Origin: Diplosphaera chodatii
Lineage: Eukaryota > Chlorophyta > Trebouxiophyceae > Prasiolales > Stichococcaceae
Reading direction: 5' to 3'
NCBI GenBank assembly: GCA_032358165.1
Contig: JAALGY010000054.1
Location: 1,922,001-1,986,000 of the forward strand
DNA length: 64,000 bases
Positions within the stretch are counted from its first letter, which is position 1, and every line of letters begins with the position of its first letter. Both the position numbers and the translations under genes were made by a program. Shown piece after piece: positions 1 through 9,911 of this stretch. Below the pieces are notes generated by a model. It was not told where the DNA came from, ran no database searches, and worked only from the letters and a program-made list of their open reading frames with translations.

Positions 1-795
1 CTGCAATGGCCAGCAGAGAGGTGCCGTGGACAGATAAGGCGCCGACCAATCCAGGCAACTGGGCACCTGTAGCAGCGTGTTGGATGGCTCGTCCAGCATG
101 TAGTCCGACCGGTTGACGGCCAGCAACACGCGCTCGATGCGCCCCGCCCGCCGCAGATCCTCCGTGTTGCGGTGCACCTCCAGCAGCTTCGCCTGCAGGC
201 CAGTCCGGGAACTTGCTTCAGACCCACCGCCACGATTGCAGCAGATGATGCTGCAGACCAAGGGCGCCTGCCCAGCTGTTGTCCCTGGCATGATCCCGCA
301 GCTCATGCTGATCCCCAGGCGCGGGAGGCTTCACTGTTTCAAGAGCAGCGCCTCCGAAATACGGTGTGCCAACGAGGGTGCCCACCGTGAAGTCGTCGTA
401 CTCGGCGGCAGGCGCCAGGGTGCGCTGCAGGTACTGGTTGTCGGCGGCCACCGCTGCAATGAGCGAGTTGAAGGCGGGCGCCGCGTCGCAGGCCTTCCGG
501 AAGCCGGCCGCTGGGAAGGGCGCCGGCAGCACCGCCAGCGGGGCGTGGACCACGGCGGCCTCCGGCGCAGGCGGCCCCGCGCCCACCAGCTGTATGATGG
601 AGCAATGGAGGGTCCGTCACCAATGCCTTTGTTGAACGCACAGAAGCATACACTGCTGACAGCATCTGGCTGCCATCGTGACGAGCGGCGCACCAGGCCG
701 TGCTGCGTTGCCCAGACCACGGCGTCCTGTGCAAGCTCCTCGATCGGCGGATGATGCTCGGCACTTTCGTGGCTGCCGGCGGCAGCGCCCATCAT
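1..795 (-). CDS. GSH2: Glutathione synthetase, N-terminal part (partial)
   Basis: ATP-dependent ligase joining gamma-glutamylcysteine and glycine, the last step of glutathione synthesis. Exons seen: 795-694 (begins MMGAAAGSHES, contains VVWATQHGL), 589-386 (VHAPLAVLPAPFP, the conserved early GSS segment, ending YDDFT) and 192-67 (LLAVNRSDYMLDEP, the eukaryotic GSS substrate-domain motif NRSDYM). All three exons are phase 0. The next acceptor (CCATTGCAG on the minus strand) sits exactly at the left edge, so the ATP-grasp and C-terminal parts lie outside the window. No long transit peptide precedes the conserved region, which suggests a cytosolic form or a missing upstream exon. The family call is firm; the exact first exon is less certain. 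Confidence 0.88.
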
Positions 796-1356
796 CGGAC
801 GGCCCCGGGTCAGGGTATGAGCTGCCGCTGGAGTTGTAGTTGTGTTTCGCCTGCCTTGCAGCCGACGCCGTCCGGTGAGATCTGCAGGGGTTGACGCTGC
901 ACACGCTACCAAGGTGCCGCGGCACGGTGCGCGGCAAGACGATGATCCCAACGAGTACGTCAACGGCAACTTGACTGCTGACTGCCTGTGTGAGCAGGAA
1001 AGATCTGGTGCTGTGGCACAAGTTGTGCTGCACCTGCTGGGTCTTACCAGCCTGTGCGTTATACTGCGTTGCCTGCTGGGTTGTAAGCACAGGTTGTGAG
1101 ACAGGATGGACGACGATCGAGCGCTGATCGGTGCTTCCCCTTGCGCTGTCATCTGCCTACTGCAACAGATGCCGCAGCATCGCGCAACAGGCATGTATGG
1201 CTGCATCAACTCAATTGGATCCGTTGCCATTGCCATGCTGGCATCTGTTGGAAGCTGGCTATCACCCCAGGTGTCCTGCACATTTGCACTCGCACCGTGG
1301 CGCGCGCTCTACGAAGTGTCATAGTCTCTTTACTATTGTCAGAAGAGCTCTGTGAG
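796..1356. promoter_or_regulatory. Divergent intergenic region, GSH2 / F-box gene
   Basis: About 560 bp separate the two start codons of oppositely transcribed genes, so both promoters and both 5' UTRs must lie here. I saw no TATA box or other named element. Short open frames in it have no recognisable content. Confidence 0.4.
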
Positions 1357-3315
1357 ATGCCAGACGTCGCAGAGTGGTCACTTCGCGAGTCGATAGCACG
1401 CGGGGTCCAGCACTTTCAACAGATGTTTGCTAATGGGACAAAGGAGAACACGGCCATCATGCAGTCAGCCGAGGATCTCAGCTTGATCAATGGCATTCTG
1501 GGGCCACACGAGCTGCTGCGCGTTTTCGATTTCCTGTCTCCCTCGGACGTGCTGAGCCGCGCTGCGCTTGTGTGCAAACGTTGGTGCGCATGCCTGCAGC
1601 GGATGACAGCCCCAAATGGTATTTATTGCATTCGACTGCACGTTGTATGTGATCACCCACCTCAATCGACTGCCTGACGCCCGTGCATCCAATGCTGCCT
1701 AGGTCCGCCATCGCACGGAGTGATGAGCAGTGGCAGCCTCGGGTGCCCGCTGCCGACGCCACAGCGCTGAGGGCGGCCGACGAGCGCGTCGCGGAGCTGC
1801 CGCTGCGGCGCTTCTATCCGCTGCTCCTGCCCGCCAACCTGCTGCGCAATGCCATGCTGCAGCGCTCGGCGCAGTCCTCGGCGCGGTACGGCTCCATGGC
1901 AGCCACCGACCCCTGGCGGGTGCGTTGTCAAACTGGATTGTGGTGACCCCACCGTGGTCATGTCAAGCCCCTGCGACATGCCCAGCTGGAGGCCCCTCGC
2001 GAAGGGGCGCCTGCGGCCCCCATCTGTATGGTGTCCACAGCGTGTGCTGTTGACGTGTGCAGACGACCATGCATCGTGGCCAAGGCTGGGCATGGGAGGA
2101 TCGTGGCGCTGGGGGTATGATCAATGGCGCGAATGAGCTGCTGCCGCTGCCGCTTCCTGCAATGGGGGAGCACTACGAGAACCAAGACAGCTTGACCTGT
2201 CCAGGTAAGCAAGGGTTGTCAGCAGCAGGTGTTCGGCAAGTAGACATTGCGTGTCACCTTGCTCCGTCTGATGTCGATGATGTATGCCTTGCAAGTCGCG
2301 CAAGGTAGAAGGCTTGACATCGCTCTTGCAGGAGCGGTTGCGTCCTCGTTCCTCTGGTGTGAGCTGATGCAGCCTGTAGACCTGGTGGCAGCGCTGGCGT
2401 CTGATCGTGGCTTTTCAGAACCGGAGGCATCGGCGCTGCTGGATGCCTCGCCGCCACTGCAGTTCAGCATCTGCTATGGGGCCCGCCTGGATTGCCGCGC
2501 TGTATGCGAGGTGAGTCTGCAGCCTCTTGAGCATGTAGCCGAATCAGTGCGACAGACTTTGTTCTTCAGCTGTCAGGCGTGTAAGAAACACTGCTGCGAG
2601 ATGCTCAGCAGGGTCTGTTCATTCAAGTGCATCATGTTGTGCTTTATGCAGGTACTGGTGGTGCTCGATGATGGCTCGCAGCCGCTGCCCTTGTATGTGG
2701 GGCGGCAGGCGTTCCCCTGGAACCGCGATGCGCTGGCGTCCTGGGACTCTGGGGCGCTGCACCCCGACAATGGCGCATGGCACTCCATTTCGGCCTGCTT
2801 TCACGGTGCGACAACATTTACTGCTCCGAGCTTGCTGGCTATCATGTGAAAGGTACCAACAGACTGCCGCCGGTCATAGATCCTGTTGTCATCACTGCAC
2901 AGGCTATCCAGCGGGGGTCAGGCGTGCTATGGTGAGCTGGCATGCTTCATAGGACCATGTATGCCACGTGGTGCACAGCAGATGCACAAGATTGTGTGTC
3001 GATGATAAGCATGTAGAGCAATAAGGATCATGTGGTCTGGTGTGAATTTGCCCAGGTAGTGCTGCGCGGCAAGGACCTCCAATTCTGGGTGGGTTGGCTG
3101 GGCGTTTACTGCTCTGACACGACTCTGACGCCTCCATCATTGCTTAATTCATAGGTCACATGTGCTGCAAGCAGACTGTTCCTCACCATGCTGCACAGGC
3201 TGGGCAGTACGGTGGCAAGTTTGCTGCGCCCGAGCTGAAGTTCATCACACGGGAGCAGCTGCAAGATGTGCAGCCACAGCATGGCAAGCCATGCAAGCTG
3301 GTTGCCGTGGAGTGA
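1357..3315 (+). CDS. F-box protein with C-terminal FBA domain (FBXO6/FBXO44-like)
   Basis: Predicted SCF ubiquitin-ligase substrate receptor. Eight exons join in frame: 1357-1583, 1703-1919, 2063-2204, 2332-2510, 2652-2805, 2903-2931, 3056-3088 and 3199-3315, together 1098 nt or 365 residues. The F-box lies around residues 45-85 (LLRVFDFLSPSDVLSRAALV followed by CKRWSAIARSDEQW). The rest matches the animal-type FBA domain: NLLRNAML, SSFLWCELMQPVDL, an acidic/Trp strand, then GKDLQFWAGQYGGKF near the C-terminus. In this domain family an aromatic/Trp loop can bind N-glycans of misfolded glycoproteins. Here the loop reads FWA rather than the YWK of glycan-binding Fbs1, so glycan binding is not assured. 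TGTAA polyadenylation signals follow at 3376 and 3564. Confidence 0.85.
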
Positions 3316-3375
3316 CTTTGAGGTTCGATTGCAAGAAAGGCAGCTTTCCTTGCTTGTGTATACAACACGCGGGCA

Positions 3376-3578
3376 TGTAAATGTGCAGGCAGCTTGTCAG
3401 CGTGTGTTCTATCAGCTCAAGAACAGTCTGGGGCCTGGCCACTTACCGCATGTCTCTGCTTCATCAGGTGCTCAACGCCAGGATCAAGCATGACTATCAA
3501 TCATGCTGTCGGACTGCATCGAGTGTCGTGAAGCAACGACCGAGTTCGCAAGATCTGCAGCCCTGTAACAGCATTACA
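3376..3578. terminator. Convergent polyadenylation signals
   Basis: TGTAA, the chlorophyte poly(A) signal, occurs on the plus strand at 3376-3380 and 3564-3568, 61 and 249 bases after the F-box stop codon. TTACA at 3574-3578 gives the same signal on the minus strand for the gene ending at 3805. The last two are only five bases apart, so the two transcripts probably meet or overlap here. The rest of 3316-3804 shows no gene. Confidence 0.5.
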
Positions 3579-3804
3579 CTTTGGCCACCTCTCAAATGCT
3601 TCCCTCCAAGACATGAACATACAAGACATAATAGTCCGTCAGCCAACAACCCAAAATCCAACAACATGGATCGCATGACATGACGCAAGCGCTGAATACA
3701 GTATTAGTCTCCGTTTCATTGCTCCCACAGTGCCCGCAGATGTGCAAAACTCACCACAAATACAAACTGCACATCGCATTGCACACTCACGACCATGGCA
3801 CGCC

Positions 3805-4955
3805 CTATAACAGTTGCCACTGCTTGCTGACTTTGTGTACAATCCCGCCGCCCTGGAGGATGGCATCCCTGCAAACAAGAGTGCCAGACAGTGCACCCAT
3901 GATTGAGTGGAGCTCTTTCTGCACCCAAAAGCCAGGCAGATGGGGCTTTGGGCGGCACCCGGCATCAGCAGGTACCTGAGGCTGTCAAATGCGGGCGGGA
4001 GCCCCCACAGGTATGGCAGCGCCACCGTCATGACCAGGCGCTCCCCCAGCCCAGCCAGCTGCGTGTCGCGCTGCCACACCTCCCCGCCAGCACTGAGAAC
4101 GGTGTCCTCAACCGCCTGTGCAAAGCAAGGATGCAGTAGTCTCAAATGTTACCAGGCGCTTCAAGTTGGTGAGTCAATCGAAAGGACCCGCCGCAGCCAT
4201 GCTTCGGGCCGCTGTGACCTGGGCGGCTGAGTGATGCACCACGTGTGCAAGGTGAAAGACAGCAAGAGGTTGCCAAAAGCACCTCTGACACGAGATGCAC
4301 GCTGCGGCAGAAGCCCAGCACATGCACCCGCCGAGTTAGGTCTCTGCCATTGCTGGCGGCGACCAGAAACGTCTGCCCAATGCAAATGCCCTGCTCTTCC
4401 ACCGTGGGAAGCTGCTGGTGGATTGTCGGGAGCCGCGGCTGCCGCTGGTAGGCCTGCAAGCAGCAGGTGCCTGGTTAGCACTGATAATGGGCGGTGGATG
4501 TGCGGGTGGCTGATGCAGCGTGAGCACCTCACCGGGAGCCCTTCGAACAGTCCCCGCGAGTCGCTGAGGTTGACCAGTCCCTCTGATGTTACAAATGTGA
4601 TAACCTGCCCATGGTGGCATGCGAGGGTGGACACATGGAGCGCAGTCCATGGACACGGTCAGCACCAGCGATGGCAATACATAGTGGCCTACCCATTGTA
4701 CCATGCACTGCGTGTTACCTTCTCTGGCTTTGCTGCGTTGAGGTCCCAGTCAGGGTTGAGATGCGAGGCCTGTAGTAAAATAACATAGCTCGGTGCTGCT
4801 GCGCCCCATACAATTTTGTTTGAAAAAATACCTGCTCACGCCATATCGTAGCCCACCTGGACAACGTTACATCTTTGCCGAGTGTGAAAACGTTGTCGTG
4901 AGAGGCCAGCGGCCTTTGCCGTCAATGCACCTCGGTTATGATGCAGAGCAAGCAT
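3805..4955 (-). CDS. Unknown 189-residue protein with organelle-type presequence
   Basis: No family recognised. Seven exons (4955-4857, 4769-4719, 4604-4533, 4453-4328, 4115-3976, 3914-3897, 3868-3805) join without a break into 189 codons plus TAG. The first ~33 residues (MLALHHNRGALTAKAAGLSR, then Arg/His-rich) lack acidic residues, like a plastid or mitochondrial transit peptide. The body runs ASHLNPDWDLNAAKPEK, VITFVTSEGLVNLSDSRGLF, a basic/proline stretch, a segment ending TVALPYLWGLPPAFDSLR, and a C-terminus with DAILQGGGIVHKVSKQWQLL. No membrane span is obvious. The 18-nt exon at 3914-3897 is the least certain join, chosen because it restores the only sensible C-terminal frame. The gene is convergent with the F-box gene and divergent from the FKBP gene. 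Confidence 0.6.
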
Positions 4956-5391
4956 TCGGACCTAGCCTGCAACGCTCGCCGCAATGCAGATGCCCGCAGC
5001 AGCTGATGCAATTCTAGATCAATGCTTTGAGACGCTGAGTTGTGCACAAGAAGCTCCATATGCCGTTGCTCGAAAACTGCACATCAATGGTTCAAGCAAT
5101 TTGACCTGAGCGCTGATCTGAAGCTGCATGCAGCAGAGGTGGGTCTACCGCAAGCCCCAGGCCATCTCACCGCTCACAAGTACCATCACAAGTCCTCTTC
5201 GTGCATTGCAACAACTGCAACCGATGCCTGTTGACGTTCATCACGGAAGCAATGCAACTGCATGACGCTGGCGCTGACACCCCAGGCGAGGTAGCAACAA
5301 ACCGATGTCGTCCATCTGAGGATCGATGGGAACCTGCTGTCGGCATCAGCCCATAAATATGTAACCAACAAACGATCTGAGACATAAGGCG
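4956..5391. promoter_or_regulatory. Divergent intergenic region, unknown gene / FKBP
   Basis: 436 bp lie between two outward-facing start codons. They must hold both 5' UTRs and promoters. No specific motif recognised. Confidence 0.35.
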
Positions 5392-6640
5392 ATGCCATTG
5401 GACAAAGCATGCAGGCATGTCCATACAGTGCCGCGGACGTCATGCAGAAGCAGCCGGCAGGCCACCATTGGAGCATGCGGCCTCACTGCTACGACAAGTA
5501 GACGGCAAGCGATACTCATCTCGCTGACAGCTCTGACAACAGCGTGGGCGCTTGGCAGCGGCCATGCGTCAGCCAAAATTGTGGTCCCGCCACCCATCAG
5601 CAAGCGCAATGTCAGACGCTCACAGCAGGTGGGCTTGAAGCTGCACATGATGCATGAGGGACAACGAGGGCTGGTGTATGGCCTCATGTGCTGCGCTTGA
5701 TCCAGGAAGGTGAGCGTCGGCGAGAGGAGCTTGAGCAGACCCGTGGCCCTGTCCGGGAAACAGCCTCAGGCATCCAGTGAGTGTGGCATACATTTTCACT
5801 TCTGCATGGTGCAGGCACACGTCGACTGTTCAACTCCGCAGCTGTGTCCCTCTTGTATGGTCGAGAACACCCCTGACATGCACTGCTGGTGCTGCATGCT
5901 TGCAGGTACCGAGAAATGGAGGTGGGTTTCGGGAAGGAGGCGCAGCGGGAGGACACCTGCGACGTCGCGTACGAGGTGTTCACACAGGGCGGGCTGTACC
6001 TGGACAGCGTCGGCTTCGGCATGGTGCACGTTGACCCACATGCCTCCATACAGTCGTGGCATCCTCTACATCGGGAGTCCCCGCCTGCAGTAGGGTGGCG
6101 TCGAAGCCATGCTGGTCAGCCAGCAGCAGTCTTGACCCCAGTCTTGACCCCGCAGGAAAGCAAGAAGGACATAGGCGAGACAGTCCGCATAACGCTGGAT
6201 GACAGCGTGCCCATTGCGATCCGCAATGCAATGCGCGGCATGCGAGAGGGCGGCAAACGTCGCATTGTTGTGCCTCCTAAGCTGGGGTATGTATCGCAAA
6301 AGGCCCAGTGCCATCAGCCAACCTTCCATGACGCCACCCTGTGCTTTATGGGGGCTATGCACAGGCGGGTCCCTGCTGCATTTAAGTGCGAAATTATTCC
6401 TCTCATGGCACTGCAGGTGGACCAGAAGGGAGCTGCTGCCTGCACCCTCGAACGCCGCTGCAGCCCGCAGATTCTGGCGCTATGTGGAGGACAACACGGT
6501 GAGGTGCCACTGTGCGCACAGGCGGAGATCCCATGCCTTCCGGCCTGCGCTTCATCTCGCTGTCTGACAGCCAGCATGTGCTGCCTGTTCAGCCCATGCT
6601 TTTCGAAGTGGAGCTGGTCCGCGTGTTCAAGGCGCCATGA
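5392..6640 (+). CDS. Thylakoid-lumen FKBP-type peptidyl-prolyl isomerase (apparent frameshift)
   Basis: Proline cis-trans isomerase of the plant lumenal FKBP group. Exons 5392-5628, 5706-5776, 5906-6023, 6156-6286 and 6417-6640. The presequence has a stromal part, then TTSRRQAILISLTALTTAWA and GSGHASA: a twin-arginine, hydrophobic, AxA-type lumenal signal. The FKBP core follows: YEVFTQGGLYLDSVGFG, KDIGETVRITLDD, then RNAMRGMREGGKRRIVVPPK, the usual basic strand before the PPxLG loop. The final exon reads ELLPAPSNAAAARRFWRYVE and then loses frame near 6500. In the original frame it stops at 6567. The expected FKBP ending (MLFEVELVRVFKAP, TGA 6638-6640) lies in another frame, reached by removing one base. 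The family is clear; intactness is not. Confidence 0.8.
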
Positions 6641-6716
6641 TGGCAGGTGCCGAAGGCAATGCAATGCCAACTTCACCTCGAGTGAGGTAGTGTGATAGAT
6701 GCGGAACCTGCAGCAG

Positions 6717-6754
<38 letters not shown>

Positions 6755-7619
6755 GTGAGTTTGTGGGGTGATCAAGCACTTCACCAGCCAGCCACCAGAT
6801 GAACGTGTGGTCGCACTTGTCGAGCTGGAGAGATGCAGGAGCGGATTGTCGATGTGAACGTGCACCGGAGGTAAATGTGGCGGCAGATTAGTTGGACCAA
6901 CCGCTGGACTGGCTCCCTTTCGGCTGTTGCCACAGCGGTCCCACATCAACGGCTCGAGGCTGCCTGTCTGACTGGAGGGCAGCGGCACTGCGGACCGGGT
7001 CTCAGTTGGCCTCAGATCGAGGACCGGGGGCAAAGTGAGGCGGTCGGGACGTCGGACAGCGTCAGTTCGGCTGCAACAGGACGCAAGGCCGCGCAGCCTC
7101 GGCTGGCAGCCCGCTGCAGTGCACCATTTAGTACCTGGTCGTTGCAGGGGGCCAGCGGTGGGTACACATCCGCGTCTACACGGCTGAGTTTTGAGCAGCA
7201 GTGCCACTGGCACTGCATCACATACGAGATCGGTGGCAGTCTGCGCGCCGCGGTGTCAGCAGGTGAGCTGTTCACAGGCTCGATCCTACCCGTCTCGCCC
7301 CGTTTGCCGCCCCCGGGGACACTTTGGGTTGGTGTCCTAGTCAGCACCTTCGACAACCAGGCGATTGTATGTTGCACGCGGCGGTGTTGCTTTTGCGGCA
7401 ACGTTCGTGCGGCTGCGCTTCTCCGGAACACGTCGCCCGGATGTGTCAGCAGGGACGGGGTCGGGCGGGGTGCCCGAGCCCCCCCTCGTGAGCACTCATG
7501 TCACCAGAGGCGCGGATTGTGTCACATGGTTCTGTGTCGAGCAGTGCTTCGCACATCATTTAGAGGGTCTCGACGTCTGCAAGTGAACCCTCCGGTGTCG
7601 ACTCACCCCCGGTGCCCGC
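6641..7619. other. Unassigned interval between FKBP and hypothetical gene
   Basis: About 980 bp without a supported gene. It should hold the FKBP 3' UTR and the promoter of the next plus-strand gene. The GCT tract at 6718-6750 is here. A plus-strand frame at 7365-7586 starts like a transit peptide (MYVARGGVAFAATFVRLRFS) and could be an upstream exon of the next gene, but I could not splice it convincingly. Long frames on both strands here look like chance open frames. Confidence 0.4.
6718..6750. repeat. (GCT)11 trinucleotide tract
   Basis: Eleven perfect GCT units run from 6718 to 6750, followed by GGTGGT. The tract lies 78 bases after the FKBP stop codon, so it is probably transcribed in that gene's 3' UTR as CUG repeats. 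On the minus strand it reads as CAG/Gln in a chance open frame. Confidence 0.9.
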
Positions 7620-9911
7620 AGCGACACATGGGCGCTGACTGCAGCTCACCATTGCAAAACACATGCAACTGTAGCCGCTCGTGCAGCTGCAGTGCTGCAC
7701 AAAGCAGAGCCGTGCCTGCAGCGAGTGCAGCAAGCCTGGTGCCCACTGCGCCAGCTGTATGACCTGCAGGTTGCCCTGGCAGCGCCTGGACCTAAGGTTG
7801 CAGCGGCTCCGCAGCGTGTGGAGAGCAGTAACAGGCGTTCGACAGCGGTGAGGGCGGCGGGAGTGGCTCCGCTGTGCCGCCTGCTGGCGCTCACGCCCGC
7901 CGGCAGCCTGGCGCAGCGGCGGCCGCCCAGCCATGCTCACGGAGTCCGACGCTGCGTGGCAGGCCGCTGAGAACGGCATTCTGCAGCCGGTGGTGGGCGT
8001 GCGGGCAGGCAAGGCAGCGCGGCAGGGCGGCCACCGCCCCCGGCCGGCGACCGGCAAGCACCGGGCGGTGGCCTCAGCCACCGTAGCCGCCGACAGCACC
8101 TCAGCTGGAGCGGTCATCATGGACAGCCTGGACCGCGCCCGGCTCGAGGCCATCGCGGACGCGCCCAAGCAGCTGCGGGGCGCCGGCGGCGGGTCCCGCG
8201 GCGGCGGCAGCGGCGGCGCAGGAGCGCTGCACCCGGGCCGGCCCCACCCGCAGCGCACGGGCAGCGGCGGCATGGGAGAGGAGCGCGACGCCCGGCAGCT
8301 GCGTGGCGGCCGCGAGGGCAGCCACAGCGGCCCGCTGCCGCCGCCGCGGGAGGCGGGGCGCCACAGCGGGCCGCAGCCCCGCGCGCCCGCCCGCGACACC
8401 CACAGCGGCCCGCAGCTGGGCCCCGCGCCGCTGCTGCGCGCCATCAGCGGCGGCGGCGGCGGCCACCCCGCCCACTTCCAGCACTCCGACCCGCACGTTG
8501 GCACCACGCTGGGCCTGGACATGAAGGCAAGACACCACCTTCTTCAGAAGCGGTTTCCGTGCCATCAAAACCCGTCCTTCAGCACAATGGCAGGCCGGAC
8601 AGCATGCTACAGCTGACCCTGCGACAATCTACATGAACATCAGGGTGCGACTCCCTGTGCAGGCGCTGGCGCAGATGGAGCGTGCGGTGGGGCTGCGCAG
8701 CGGCGGCGGCAGCGGCGACGTGGAGCGGGGCTCGACGGGGGAGGCGAGGGCCGCGGCGGCGGGGCGCGACCTGCGGCGGCCCCCCAGCGGCGGCGGCCGC
8801 TCCTCACACACCAAGGTCAGTGCGCGTGACGTAGCGTCCTTTGATACTGGCCGATTTGTTTGCCTTGTTGGCTGCAGCCTCCAGCTGGTGGGTGGCTATC
8901 ATGATAGACCGTGCACAGCGGTCCGAGAAGGGCCACCTACAAGACCACTTCCTATCTATGTGGTCATGCGCCCAGCTGAGGCCGAAATCCTCCTCAGTGA
9001 CTGCATGCACTCATGCAGGTCATGCTATGGGACGATGCCAATGCGGATGCAATGCCGGCGACAGCGGCAAATGTGCCGCCGCTGCCGCAGCATATGCTGC
9101 CAGTCGCCTCAGGCGCCGCAACGGCGGGAGCAGACACTGGGGCCTGGACAACGTACGACACCCTGGCACCAGGTACACCTCTGCCAGTCCTTGAGATATG
9201 CACTAGTAGATTCATCAGGACGCAGAACACAAACCAGCAGATGTCGTACCGCGTTCTGTCTTGCTGCAGGACAAAGTTGCCGGTCATCCAAGTGTACGAT
9301 ATGTCGACTGAGGCACAACTTTCCTGCAGGCTCAGGCACAGCGGAGGAGCTGGGCCGCAGTTCCCGCAGCCAGAGCAGCCGGCTGCGCATCGCGGCGCTG
9401 ACGGCAGACAACCTGGCAGCCCTGGAGCCGCGCCGGCGCAGCGACCCCAGAGGTGAGGCACCCTGCTGCTTGTCGCATCTTTGCAGGATGACCATTACCT
9501 TGTCGCATCTTCGCGTTATGCCCAATCAAGGAGGGTGTTGATGGCGGGCAGGGTTCGGGTGTTACATTGGGGGAACTGTCATGGCAGGCTGCAGCGTTCT
9601 GAGCATGCGTTTTGGGGTGCCTGCAAGCCTCAGCGTTGCGTTGCTGCGCTGCAGAGCGGGTGCTGCTGTGGCTCGAGGACATAGACATGGCGGACATGGC
9701 AGACCCCGAGTCGAAGCGTGGCAAGGCCGGCAGCACCTCTGGCGCAGCAGCCGCCAAGCCGGCCGCGACCGTGGCGGGGGGCCTGTCGGTGCAGACCTCG
9801 GTGCCGCGCCGCAGCAGCACGGCCACCCGGCGCAGCCCCCCAGCCAAGCCCGCCGGCTTCTCCCTCAGCTCCCTGCTGCCGTGCTTCAGCAAGCCGAACA
9901 CGCGCAGCTGA
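7620..9911 (+). CDS. Low-complexity hypothetical protein with HSGP repeats
   Basis: Not recognised. Probable coding segments: about 7620-7830 (RVQQAWCPLRQLYDLQVALA), about 7931-8525 (MLTESDAAWQAAENGILQPV, MDSLDRARLEAIADAPKQL, then Gly/Ser/Pro/His-rich sequence with three HSGP units), about 8660-8815, about 9020-9171 (VMLWDDANADAMPATAANVP), 9332-9453 (GTAEELGRSSRSQSSRLRIA) and 9658-9911 (ERVLLWLEDIDMADMADP, ending SLSSLLPCFSKPNTRS, TGA 9909-9911). The last junction (9453 to 9658, phase 1) splices cleanly. Most of the protein looks disordered, with no catalytic motif or membrane span. Exon choice upstream of 7931 and the true start are uncertain. Confidence 0.5.

Noticed and set aside
331..1281. 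316-residue minus-strand open frame
   Set aside because: It runs through glutathione synthetase exon 1 and then introns; only the VVWATQHGL part belongs to the gene.
6499..6521. Apparent GT...AG intron in the FKBP last exon
   Set aside because: 23 bases is too short for a spliceosomal intron, and removing it still does not restore the FKBP C-terminal frame.
6314..7213. 299-residue minus-strand frame with a poly-Gln run
   Set aside because: It overlaps FKBP coding exons on the other strand, and the Gln run is just the GCT repeat read backwards; no domain is visible.
7626..7660. Trypsin-like motif TWALTAAHHC
   Set aside because: It resembles the serine-protease WVLTAAHC motif, but there is no Asp or GDSGGP block anywhere in the surrounding frames.
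6875..7762. 295-residue plus-strand open frame
   Set aside because: No domain and no clean splice to a neighbour; Cys/Arg/Ser-rich sequence of the chance type.
7560..8522. 320-residue minus-strand Pro/Arg-rich frame
   Set aside because: Shadow of the Gly/Ala/Pro-rich exon of the plus-strand hypothetical gene.
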